Assembly: GCA_000381625.1 (NCBI GenBank)
Contig: KB906767.1
Location: 1,900,629 to 1,964,628, forward strand
Source: Bryobacterales bacterium KBS 96
Lineage (GTDB): Bacteria; Acidobacteriota; Terriglobia; Bryobacterales; Bryobacteraceae
Length of the DNA stretch: 64,000 bases
Reading direction: 5' to 3'
Under the pieces are notes generated by a model that was not told the origin of the DNA, searched no databases, and saw nothing but the letters and a program-made list of their open reading frames with translations. A program made the position numbers and the translations under genes. This document shows, one piece after another, positions 1 through 7,216 of this stretch; position 1 is the first letter of the stretch; each line of letters starts with the position of its first letter.

Positions 1-1
1 C

Positions 2-745
2 TCCAGCCAGGTCGGCTGCCCCGTCGATTGCAAATTTTGCCTCACCGCCCTGATGGGTCTCGAGCGAAATCTGACGGCTGGTGAAATAGTCGGCCAGGTG
101 CTCCTCGTCGCCCGTGAAAACTCGCTGAAAGCAGCGGAGAACCGGTTGAATGTGGTCATGATGGGCATGGGAGAACCCCTCCTTAATCTCGAAAATGTCC
201 TGAAAGCCACGCGCCTTCTGACGGAAAGGGAAGGCGTGGCGCTCTCGCCACGTCGCATTACCGTTTCAACCGCTGGGATTGTTCCCAAAATGGAGGAACT
301 CGGCAAGGCCCCGGTTCGCCCGAAGCTAGCCATTTCGTTGAATGCTTCGACGGAGGAGCAGCGCCGTGAGTTGATGCCAATTACACGGAAATATCATCTG
401 AAGGACCTGATCGCAGTTTGCCGCCATTACCCGCTGCGGCCGTGGGAGAAGCTGACGTTCGAATACGTTCTCCTAAAAGGCGTCAACGATTCGGAAGCGG
501 ACGCACGGCGGGTCGTGAAGCTGCTGGCCCATCTGAATGCAAAAGTAAATCTAATCGCCCTGAATCCCGGACCGGGTATCCCCTTTGACACGCCCACTCC
601 CGAACGAGTCCATGCTTTCCAGGAGATCGTCCGGCGGGCAATGCCCTGCTTCCTGCGCAAACCTCGCGGCCGCGACATTTTCGCTGCCTGTGGTCAACTG
701 AAGCGCGTGAACCAGGAACTGGTCAGCGTGGGGTTGGCCGGCTAG
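2..745 (+). CDS. rlmN: 23S rRNA (adenine-2503-C2)/tRNA methyltransferase RlmN, 5' end missing
   Basis: Radical-SAM enzyme that methylates C2 of A2503 in 23S rRNA and of A37 in some tRNAs. The reading frame is open from the window edge and begins inside the catalytic core. The iron-sulfur motif CPVDCKFC (Cys-x3-Cys-x2-Cys) is encoded at about 17-40, upstream of the first in-window ATG at 53, so that ATG is not the start. The GMGEP SAM-binding motif and a Ser-Leu-Asn-Ala motif follow. The C-terminal catalytic cysteine of the RlmN/Cfr mechanism is visible in FAACGQL near the end. The N-terminal accessory domain lies outside the window. It converges on the NIF3-like gene with a 38-nt gap. Cfr is unlikely given the housekeeping setting. 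Confidence 0.95.
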   Translation, partial: SSQVGCPVDCKFCLTALMGLERNLTAGEIVGQVLLVARENSLKAAENRLNVVMMGMGEPLLNLENVLKATRLLTEREGVALSPRRITVSTAGIVPKMEELGKAPVRPKLAISLNASTEEQRRELMPITRKYHLKDLIAVCRHYPLRPWEKLTFEYVLLKGVNDSEADARRVVKLLAHLNAKVNLIALNPGPGIPFDTPTPERVHAFQEIVRRAMPCFLRKPRGRDIFAACGQLKRVNQELVSVGLAG

Positions 746-783
746 CGGCCTGTAGGATATCCCGCGCCATTGGCGACGCACCT

Positions 784-1704
784 TCAAGCCGGCCGCCAAA
801 ATGGTTCGCCCGCCTTTATAAATTCGATCGGCACTTCCGGGATGAATGTCTTCAGCCACGCCGCGCAGTACTGCATGCCCGCTTCTTCCGACGCCTCGTG
901 CCCGAGCAGAATCAGCGCCTTCGGCCGCCCTTCGTCCGCGGCATCGCGCGCGTATTCGACCGTTTCCCACTCTCGGGCCTCGCCCGCCACGAGGACTTCT
1001 ATATTCTTCTGCTCCAGCATGGCGATTTGCCGCTCACGCCCAGAGGCACCCGGCAGGAAACCGATCTGCGTTACGTCCATTTCAGGCTTTCCAACTACTC
1101 GAAGCGTCCGAATCCCCAACCGCCGCTGGATATCGCGGGCCAGCGCGTCAAGCCTCGTTTTGGGCAGCACAAAACGCATGGGATCGCGCGGGTCTTGGTA
1201 GCTCTTCCATCCAAGCGCGGCCGTCATTCCCTCCAAAATGCCGTCCGGATTCGGGCCGCGCGCATGCCAGTGGTCGTGGAACCGCCATACGACCATTTTG
1301 TGCTTCTCGATGAACGTTTTCTTCTGCAGAAAGATAGGATCGTCATCGAGTCCTTTCGTTTCGTCCAGATGATTGTAGAAGGTCGGCTCGTGCGTGACGA
1401 TCAGGTTCTTCCCGGCTTTTGCCGTCCGCTCCAACACACTGTATGTATCGAGAAACGTCGTCGCAATCCCCGTGACAACCGTATTCGGGTCACCTGCTTT
1501 AATTGTGTCGACCGTCGGCCCGTTCCAGGAGCCGCCAGCATGATCCTTGATTCGCTGGATCAACTGCGCAGCCGTAAGCCTCGGCGATTCCGCCTGTGCT
1601 AGCGACGGTACAGCGGCGTAAACAAGCGGAGCGAAGCCGAGCCCGCGCAGCATCGACCTACGGGTAGCGCCCGGCTTCACCAGTGGAACTTGTTCGTTAA
1701 TCAT
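784..1704 (-). CDS. Exported NIF3/DUF34-family dinuclear metal-site protein
   Basis: A 306-residue member of the NIF3 (NGG1p-interacting factor 3, DUF34) family. Known members form hexamers with a dinuclear metal site and their physiological role is poorly defined. The metal-binding motif is seen as IVTHEPTFYNH (about residues 102-112), followed by a His-rich RFHDHWHA stretch (141-148). The N-terminus carries TRRSMLRGLGF followed by a hydrophobic run ending near LAQA, which resembles a twin-arginine signal peptide. This is unusual, because standard NIF3 proteins are cytoplasmic. The start overlaps the end of the ThuA-like gene by 8 nt, so the two are probably translated together and may act on the same periplasmic compound. 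Family assignment is solid; substrate is unknown. Confidence 0.8.
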   Translation of the reverse strand: MINEQVPLVKPGATRRSMLRGLGFAPLVYAAVPSLAQAESPRLTAAQLIQRIKDHAGGSWNGPTVDTIKAGDPNTVVTGIATTFLDTYSVLERTAKAGKNLIVTHEPTFYNHLDETKGLDDDPIFLQKKTFIEKHKMVVWRFHDHWHARGPNPDGILEGMTAALGWKSYQDPRDPMRFVLPKTRLDALARDIQRRLGIRTLRVVGKPEMDVTQIGFLPGASGRERQIAMLEQKNIEVLVAGEAREWETVEYARDAADEGRPKALILLGHEASEEAGMQYCAAWLKTFIPEVPIEFIKAGEPFWRPA

Positions 1705-2563
1705 TGCCGAAATCGGGTGGCGGGGTTTTCGGATGCGACTGGGTGCTGCCTTCCGTCATATGCATCACCCATTTAAGCGCTTCGAAATACATCTTCTGGA
1801 TGTCCGGATCGTCCCACGATTCCGTCGTGTGTCCCAGTGTTGAATAAAACACGCGGCCATTCCCATACATCTTGGACCACGCCACTGCGAAATCTTTATC
1901 CGTTCGATGGATACGCGGATTATTGCTGTAGTCCAGCTTCCGCTCGTCCAACCGAAGTAAGACGTTTACTTTGTCGCGAGACCAGGCCTTCGGTTGATAG
2001 ATTTCATCCCGCTTCGTGAACTCCTTCGGGAAGTGGCGCACCGCGGGAAAGTCAGGCTGCTCGTTGATAATCGGCGCGTTGAAGGTAAGCCAGGGATGCT
2101 GGTCGAACCAGCCGCCAATCATTTCGCCATATTCCGGCCACTTGTAATTAGTATCCAAAGCCGCATGAATGCCGACGAATCCCTTCCCGTCGTCGTGAAT
2201 GAAAGACATCATGTCCTTCTTCTGCTGGTCACTCATGTCCAACTCACCCGTCGTGCTTGCAAAGACCAAGGCATCGAAATAGTTCAGATTTTTGCCGTTC
2301 GGCCCAACTTTGCCCTTTGTCAGAAGCTCGGTATCGGTTCGTATATAGGTTTCCCAAAGGCCCGTATCGTGCCCCAATTTCCAGATGGTCGCCATGGCAT
2401 CGGGCACCGAATCGTGCTCGAAACCTTTTGTTTGGCCGATCACGAGTACATGCTTCTTCGCCGGCGGCGTCGCCGCGTTCGCCTCCGTTTGGCTGCAATA
2501 GAAGAATGTTCCGGCAAGCGCGAGCGGCAGCGCCAGTATAAAACCACTTCGGATGAGTCTCAC
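1697..2563 (-). CDS. ThuA-like domain protein, exported
   Basis: A 288-residue protein with a ThuA (trehalose-utilisation) fold, a glutamine-amidotransferase-like domain common in Planctomycetes and Acidobacteria and usually linked to glycan metabolism. The core KHVLVIGQTKGFEH, the nucleophile-elbow region GFVGIHAALD and the motif GGWFDQHPW fit the family. A signal peptide (RLIRSGFILALPLALAGTFF) precedes it. I start at the GTG at 2563 because GAGGAG sits 5 nt upstream; the longer TTG start at 2578 would read through that ribosome-binding site. It heads a two-gene unit with the NIF3-like protein. Its enzymatic activity cannot be inferred beyond a likely carbohydrate role. Confidence 0.8.
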   Translation of the reverse strand: MRLIRSGFILALPLALAGTFFYCSQTEANAATPPAKKHVLVIGQTKGFEHDSVPDAMATIWKLGHDTGLWETYIRTDTELLTKGKVGPNGKNLNYFDALVFASTTGELDMSDQQKKDMMSFIHDDGKGFVGIHAALDTNYKWPEYGEMIGGWFDQHPWLTFNAPIINEQPDFPAVRHFPKEFTKRDEIYQPKAWSRDKVNVLLRLDERKLDYSNNPRIHRTDKDFAVAWSKMYGNGRVFYSTLGHTTESWDDPDIQKMYFEALKWVMHMTEGSTQSHPKTPPPDFGND

Positions 2564-2678
2564 AAAATCTCCTCTCAATACCTTGGAAAGATTATCAAAC
2601 GAGGTCTCTGGAATATTGTGTAGGGCTTTGGAGCCTCTCCATTCGATGGGGAACGGCCTTGGTATACTAAGTGTTCGA

Positions 2679-3065
2679 ATGATTTACGTATTGACGGCAA
2701 TCCACGTCATTGTCTGTTTGGTATTGACGATTATTGTTCTCTTGCAAAGCGGGCAGGCGGCTGACTTGGCAGGTGCTTTTGGCGGCATGGGTTCACAAAC
2801 GGTCTTTGGACCGCGCGGCTCGACCACGGTGCTTTCGAAGGTGACGACCTGGGCTGCGGTCACATTTATGGTGACTTCGTTGGCCTTGACGATCGTCGGG
2901 AATCAACACGGCGCGGCAGCCCCGAGCAGCGTTCTTGATAACAGATTGAAAGCGACGCCTACCGCCCCTGCAAAGAAATCCGCTCCCCCGGCTACACCTC
3001 AGTCCGGCCAGCAGGGCGGGACGGGCAGCAATCCGGCGCCTGCTCAACAGGCTCCTAAAAAGTAG
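2679..3065 (+). CDS. secG: Preprotein translocase subunit SecG
   Basis: Small inner-membrane component of the SecYEG channel that helps SecA-driven export. The protein (128 residues from the ATG at 2679) has two membrane helices, MIYVLTAIHVIVCLVLTIIV and a second after residue 55, joined by the conserved loop LLQSGQAADLAGAFGG. A Pro/Ala/Gln-rich tail from about residue 85 is longer than in E. coli (110 residues in total) but common in this phylum. An in-frame extension to 2553 is rejected because it adds sequence before helix 1. TATACT lies at 2662-2667, only about 12 nt before the ATG, so the mRNA may be nearly leaderless; no good Shine-Dalgarno is seen. tRNA-Leu follows 9 nt downstream. Confidence 0.93.
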   Translation: MIYVLTAIHVIVCLVLTIIVLLQSGQAADLAGAFGGMGSQTVFGPRGSTTVLSKVTTWAAVTFMVTSLALTIVGNQHGAAAPSSVLDNRLKATPTAPAKKSAPPATPQSGQQGGTGSNPAPAQQAPKK

Positions 3066-3074
3066 AGTTCACCT

Positions 3075-3159
3075 GCGGAGGTGGCGGAATTGGCAGACGC
3101 ACTAGCTTGAGGTGCTAGCGGGTAACACCGTGGGGGTTCAAGTCCCCCTCTCCGCACCA
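3075..3159 (+). tRNA. tRNA-Leu (anticodon GAG), CCA encoded
   Basis: The acceptor stem GCGGAGG (3075-3081) pairs with TCTCCGC (3149-3155), with one G-U pair. The T arm is GGGGG-TTCAAGT-CCCCC (3132-3148). The anticodon stem CTAGC/GCTAG encloses the loop TTGAGGT, giving anticodon GAG, which reads CUC and CUU leucine codons. A long variable arm is present, as expected for a class II tRNA. The discriminator A and CCA are encoded at 3156-3159. It follows secG closely and may be co-transcribed. Confidence 0.96.
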
Positions 3160-3186
3160 GATTCATTCTAAAGTGGTTTAGATAAC

Positions 3187-3224
3187 GAGCCGTTCGCAAA
3201 TGCGTTCGGCTCTTCGTGTTTTGG
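3187..3224 (+). terminator. Rho-independent terminator after secG/tRNA-Leu
   Basis: A two-part hairpin: GAGCCG (3187-3192) pairs with CGGCTC (3207-3212), and inside it CGCA pairs with TGCG around an AA loop, separated by a TT/TT internal mismatch. A T-rich run (cgtgtttt) follows. It lies 28 nt past the tRNA and before the convergent permease gene. Confidence 0.65.
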
Positions 3225-3260
3225 ACCTTATGCCAAAGAGGCCTACCGCAAGCGCATAAA

Positions 3261-5957
3261 TTACTCAAACCTTAATGCTTCGGTTGGGTTTACGCTCGAA
3301 GCGCGATGCGCGGGAATAAGTGCGGCGCCCAGTCCAGCCGAAAAAAGAAGCAGGACAGCGATCGCGATTACAGCCGGGTCGGATGGTTTTACGTCATAGA
3401 GCTGGGATTCTACGAGCCGGCCCAAAGCCAAGACAAATGCCACACCGATGCCGATTCCTACAAGGAGCATTACCAGCGCATCGCGAAGCACCAGCCAAAT
3501 AGCAGTCCCGCGGGTTGCCCCTAACGCCAGCCTGATCCCGATCTCGCGCGTACGTTGCGTGACGACAAAAGACATCACCCCGTACAGGCCGACCAGCGAG
3601 AGCAGCAAGGCAAGTGCGCTGAAGCTGCCGGTCAGCGACGCCAGCATGTGCTCAGTATTCAACGATCGATCGACCTGTTGGTCCACGGTACGCAAATTAT
3701 TCAGGGGTAATGTGGGGTCGATGCCACGGACAATCTCGCGAAGCGACTGGAAGGAGGATTCCGGTTTTCCGCGAACTCTCACATAAAAGGTGGCTGCGCC
3801 TTCGCCTCCGAGGGGAAAATAGGCCTGCTCGGATCGCTCGCGAAGCCCCCGATAACTGATATCGGACATGACGCCGACGATTTCGACATTCGGCCTCGCG
3901 TCCGGTCCGGAACCCTGGCAGATTCTCACCCCGAGGGGATTTCGCCCTCCCAAATAGCGCTTCACGAACGCTTCATTCACGATTGCCGACCGCCAGCCTG
4001 ACTCGCCCGGTGCGCTAATGTCACGTTCATCGAAATTACGTCCCGCAATGATTCTGATACCCATGGTTTGGAAAAATCCCGGCGTAACCGCGTTCAGGTT
4101 GATGTCACGGCCCTCCGTGGAGAATCTTTTGCCCGCCAGGATCGTCATTGGATTGTTCCAGCTTCCGCCGGTCAACAATGCGAACCGAGCAACCGCGGAC
4201 GACTGAACGATCGCCGAGTGTCGTATCGCTTCGTCGATGCGGCGAATCACTTGGTTTCCCTGTTCTTCCGAGTACCCGCTTCGCTGGCAGTCGATTCCGA
4301 ATGAGACCAGGCCCGAGGTTACGAAGCCCGGCCCCTTCGCCATCAATGCATCGAGAGTGCGAATAAACAGGGTTGCTCCAGCGAGAAGCGTCAAGGTCAG
4401 AGCAACTTGCGCGGTGACAATCGCTTTTCGAAGGCGGACGCCGCCCAATGCCGTGCCGCCTCGCTCCCGGAGCGAGGATACAAGCGAGCGCCGCCCTGAC
4501 TGCCAGGCGGGTGCGAGACCGCTCAAAATGCCCGCCGTGACACTTGCAGCGAGCGCGAAGAGCAAGAGACGCGAGTCGATGCTGGCGCGTAAAGCAGTAC
4601 CGGCATTATCGCGGGGAAGGAACGCGATCAGAGCTTGCACAGCAAGCGGCGCGGCTGCTGTCCCAAGCACGCCGCCCGCAAGGCCGATCAGCAGACTATC
4701 GGCAAGAAGCTGCCGCCCGAGCCGCCCGCGCGAAGCGCCTAGAGCCAGCCTGGTGCCAACTTCGCGGTCGCGCGCTGACCCGCGCGCCAGGAACAGACCG
4801 GAGACGTTCAAACAGGCCAAGCCGAGCAATACTACCGTCAGAGCGAATAGCACCCACAACGGCTCCAGGAGCCGGCGCCTTAATCCGGAATGGCCTTGCG
4901 GCGCCGCGGTGAGCACGAGCGACGAATTAAGGTATGTCTGGAGGCGCTCCGGCGTGATGACGGGAAACCCCGCGCGGCGCATATCCTCTTTCAGCATCGC
5001 TTTGAACCACGGCTGCAATCCGGCCTGAGCTTTTCGCAAGGTCATGCCTTGTGGCAAGCGGCCGAGCACCTGCATCCAGCGAGTCCGGCGATCGTGAAGA
5101 TCCTTGAGCCCAGGAATGATCGCCGTCGACATCGACGCAGGAATCCAGAGCGATGGCACCTCGCCAACGTCGATGCCGCGGAACGTTGCAGCAGCCACGC
5201 CGATCACCGTCAGCGGATGATGATTTACCAGCACCTTTCGGCCAACCACGTCGGAGGCTCCTCCGAGTTGCGTCTTCCAAAAGTCGTACGAAATGACGGC
5301 CACCGCATTGGTGTTCGGCTTCGCGTCATCATCACTCGTCAGGACCTGCCCCAACGCCGGCCCGACTCCAAGCACGGAAAAGTAGTTACCGGAGACGATT
5401 TCTGCGGTCGCGGCGCGATAATCGCCGCCGCTTGAGAGATTTATGGTGGTAAGAGCGCGGCAGAATACGCCATCGAAGACCTGCTTCTGCTGATCCAGAT
5501 CACGGCAGATCGGATACGACATCAGATTCCAACTGCCGAACCCATTGGCAACCTGATCACCCTTCCAGTCAATTAGAACAAGGCGTTCCGGCTGATGTAC
5601 TGGAAGCGCGTGCAGCAGCACCTGATCCACCAGCGAGTAGATGGCCGTTGTGGCTCCGATGCCGAGCATGAGCGAGAGCACGGCCGTGATTGTGAATGAG
5701 GGGTTCCGGAGAAAAGAACGTGCGGAGAAGCGGACATCGTATAGGAAATCGCGCAGCCAACGAGCGAGCCAGATGTCTCGCACTTCCTCCTGAATCTGCG
5801 TGAAGCCGCCGAACTCCAGCATGGCTGTTCTGCGGGCTTCGCCGGTTGGCAGGCCAGATCTTTCCAGATCGCTGATTCGACGGTCGAGATGGTAGCGCAA
5901 CTCGCGCTCCAGGCCGGTTTCCAGCTTTTTGCGACGGAACCAGTTCGCCAGTTTCAT
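3261..5957 (-). CDS. ADOP-family (MacB/FtsX-like) ABC transporter permease
   Basis: An 898-residue acidobacterial duplicated orphan permease. Layout: a cytoplasmic prefix with the ELRYHLDRR motif (about 1-85), a first membrane helix (88-110, LSLMLGIGATTAIYSLV), a MacB-type periplasmic domain, an FtsX block of three helices near 370-490, a second periplasmic domain, and a final FtsX block ending in the typical PAHRASSVNPTEALRFE. MacB/FtsX permeases normally work with a separate ATPase to export peptides or lipids or to transmit force; no ATPase lies nearby, as is usual for ADOPs. The start overlaps the PadR gene stop by 4 nt (ATGA), so translation is coupled and PadR probably controls it. The substrate is unknown. 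Confidence 0.9.
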   Translation of the reverse strand: MKLANWFRRKKLETGLERELRYHLDRRISDLERSGLPTGEARRTAMLEFGGFTQIQEEVRDIWLARWLRDFLYDVRFSARSFLRNPSFTITAVLSLMLGIGATTAIYSLVDQVLLHALPVHQPERLVLIDWKGDQVANGFGSWNLMSYPICRDLDQQKQVFDGVFCRALTTINLSSGGDYRAATAEIVSGNYFSVLGVGPALGQVLTSDDDAKPNTNAVAVISYDFWKTQLGGASDVVGRKVLVNHHPLTVIGVAAATFRGIDVGEVPSLWIPASMSTAIIPGLKDLHDRRTRWMQVLGRLPQGMTLRKAQAGLQPWFKAMLKEDMRRAGFPVITPERLQTYLNSSLVLTAAPQGHSGLRRRLLEPLWVLFALTVVLLGLACLNVSGLFLARGSARDREVGTRLALGASRGRLGRQLLADSLLIGLAGGVLGTAAAPLAVQALIAFLPRDNAGTALRASIDSRLLLFALAASVTAGILSGLAPAWQSGRRSLVSSLRERGGTALGGVRLRKAIVTAQVALTLTLLAGATLFIRTLDALMAKGPGFVTSGLVSFGIDCQRSGYSEEQGNQVIRRIDEAIRHSAIVQSSAVARFALLTGGSWNNPMTILAGKRFSTEGRDINLNAVTPGFFQTMGIRIIAGRNFDERDISAPGESGWRSAIVNEAFVKRYLGGRNPLGVRICQGSGPDARPNVEIVGVMSDISYRGLRERSEQAYFPLGGEGAATFYVRVRGKPESSFQSLREIVRGIDPTLPLNNLRTVDQQVDRSLNTEHMLASLTGSFSALALLLSLVGLYGVMSFVVTQRTREIGIRLALGATRGTAIWLVLRDALVMLLVGIGIGVAFVLALGRLVESQLYDVKPSDPAVIAIAVLLLFSAGLGAALIPAHRASSVNPTEALRFE

Positions 5958-6292
5958 GATCTTGTGCCTTCATTGAAAATGAGTCGAACCGCTCCCGCCA
6001 AGCGCGCCCAGCTTTCTTTTTCGGCGACGAGCTGCGTTCGCCCGCAAGCTGTCAACGAGTAGAATTTGGCTTCCCGTCCCGTTTCTGATTGCTTCCATTC
6101 AGCCTTTAGCCAACCCTTTTGCTCCAGCCTGTGGAGCGCGGGATAAAGGGAGCCTTGATTTACTTGCACCACCGACCGAGAGATTTGCTCCAATCGTTGG
6201 GCGATGCCGTAGCCGTGAATAGGCTCGAGCGAAACAATCTGGAGAATCAGCATGTCCAGTGTGCCTTGTGGAATGGGGAAACGTGACGTCAA
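5954..6292 (-). CDS. PadR-family transcriptional regulator (TTG start)
   Basis: A 112-residue PadR-type winged-helix protein. Residues about 8-80 carry the family pattern QGTLDMLILQIVSLEP-HGYGIAQRLEQIS-GSLYPALHRLEQKGWLKAEW, and a short C-terminal helix ends the protein. PadR proteins of this size bind DNA as dimers and usually repress neighbouring transporter genes in response to small molecules. In-frame stops upstream and the lack of ATG or GTG make TTG at 6292 the start, with GAAGG about 9 nt before it. The gene overlaps the permease by 4 nt. A sigma70-like promoter lies just upstream, so autoregulation is plausible. Confidence 0.9.
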   Translation of the reverse strand: MTSRFPIPQGTLDMLILQIVSLEPIHGYGIAQRLEQISRSVVQVNQGSLYPALHRLEQKGWLKAEWKQSETGREAKFYSLTACGRTQLVAEKESWARLAGAVRLIFNEGTRS

Positions 6293-6313
6293 TGCCTCAA
6301 CCTTCTACCATTC

Positions 6314-6342
6314 AGCATACAACTTGATAGGTCGAGGCTCAA
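6314..6342 (-). promoter_or_regulatory. Predicted sigma70-type promoter of the leftward PadR-ADOP module
   Basis: On the minus strand TTGAGC (6337-6342) and TATGCT (6314-6319) are separated by exactly 17 nt. Transcription would start near 6307, about 15 nt before the TTG start at 6292. Confidence 0.5.
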
Positions 6343-6832
6343 GGTGTTTGTTTGCCGCCGATAAACACCACCGAGGGTCCCGGCTGCTCTCAGAGATCGT
6401 CGCCATCCCGAACGTGTTTCCCCCTATCTTGTGATCGGGAGACCCGGTTTCGGGACATTGAAATGATAGACGCTCATCCGAAGCGGGCGAGGAGTTGGAC
6501 AAATCCAATTCTTACTTGGCCATATCAGCGTACAGATAACGAACAAATCATCATATTGGCATCGAGCCTGATGAGGAATGATCGGAAAGAGCAGTTTCCA
6601 TGGTCGCAGGGCAGGTTAGGTCACGATCCCATCCGTCCTTAACGTACTGTTGCCGTTCAGTGTCTTGAATCCCGACTTAAAAGTCCACTGAGGGAAAGAC
6701 CAACGCGATTATTTCCGTATCGCCCGTTACACAGGAGCAATCCGGGGCCACCATGGCGAGGGCAGAAACGCCCCCTTCTATGGTCGAAGTTAAGGCCGAA
6801 TTTGTAATCCCAGTAAACCTGACGCTCATATC
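6343..6832. other. Non-coding control region between divergent PadR modules
   Basis: About 490 nt separates the two divergent promoters. No frame shows a recognisable domain or codon pattern. It is clearly more AT-rich and less codon-structured than its surroundings. I see no long repeat, tRNA or strong hairpin. Its length exceeds what two promoters need, so operators or a small RNA are possible but not shown. Confidence 0.5.
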
Positions 6833-6862
6833 TTGACGATCAGATGGAGAGCAGGGTATTCT
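6833..6862 (+). promoter_or_regulatory. Predicted promoter of the rightward PadR-ADOP module
   Basis: TTGACG (6833-6838), an 18-nt spacer and TATTCT (6857-6862). The predicted transcript would begin near 6869, just before the ATG at 6877. This rules out the longer reading from 6844 and suggests a nearly leaderless mRNA. Confidence 0.5.
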
Positions 6863-6876
6863 GTAGTCGTTTCCGG

Positions 6877-7212
6877 ATGAACAACACCAACACGGATGTG
6901 ATCCAGGGGACACTGGACATGCTGATCCTGAAGACGCTGAGCCTGGAACCTATGCACGGTTTCGGCATTGCCCGCCGGATCGAGCAAATCACCCAAAACG
7001 TTTTCAAAGTGAACGCAGGCTCGCTTTTAACCGCGCTGCAGCGCTTGGAACGGAACGGCTGGCTGGATTCCGAATGGCGCGTGACGGAGAATTCGCGGCG
7101 CGCCAAAATCTACCGGCTGACGACGGCGGGCAGGAAACAGCTCCAAAGTGAAGCAGCCGACTGGCAGCGGCGCTCGGACGCGATTTCGCGATTACTCAAG
7201 GCGCAGGCTTAA
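6877..7212 (+). CDS. PadR-family transcriptional regulator
   Basis: A 111-residue PadR winged-helix regulator, similar throughout to the other two PadR proteins in the window. The motifs are IQGTLDMLILKTLSLEP, HGFGIARRIEQI and a turn where the usual GSLYPAL reads GSLLTALQRLERNGWL. The missing tyrosine and proline at this point of the recognition region are unusual. Start 6877 is preferred over the in-frame ATG at 6844 because the predicted -10 box (6857-6862) lies between them and family homology begins after 6877. The permease gene starts 4 nt after the stop, so the two form one unit and PadR probably represses the permease and itself. Confidence 0.88.
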   Translation: MNNTNTDVIQGTLDMLILKTLSLEPMHGFGIARRIEQITQNVFKVNAGSLLTALQRLERNGWLDSEWRVTENSRRAKIYRLTTAGRKQLQSEAADWQRRSDAISRLLKAQA

Positions 7213-7216
7213 AGTC

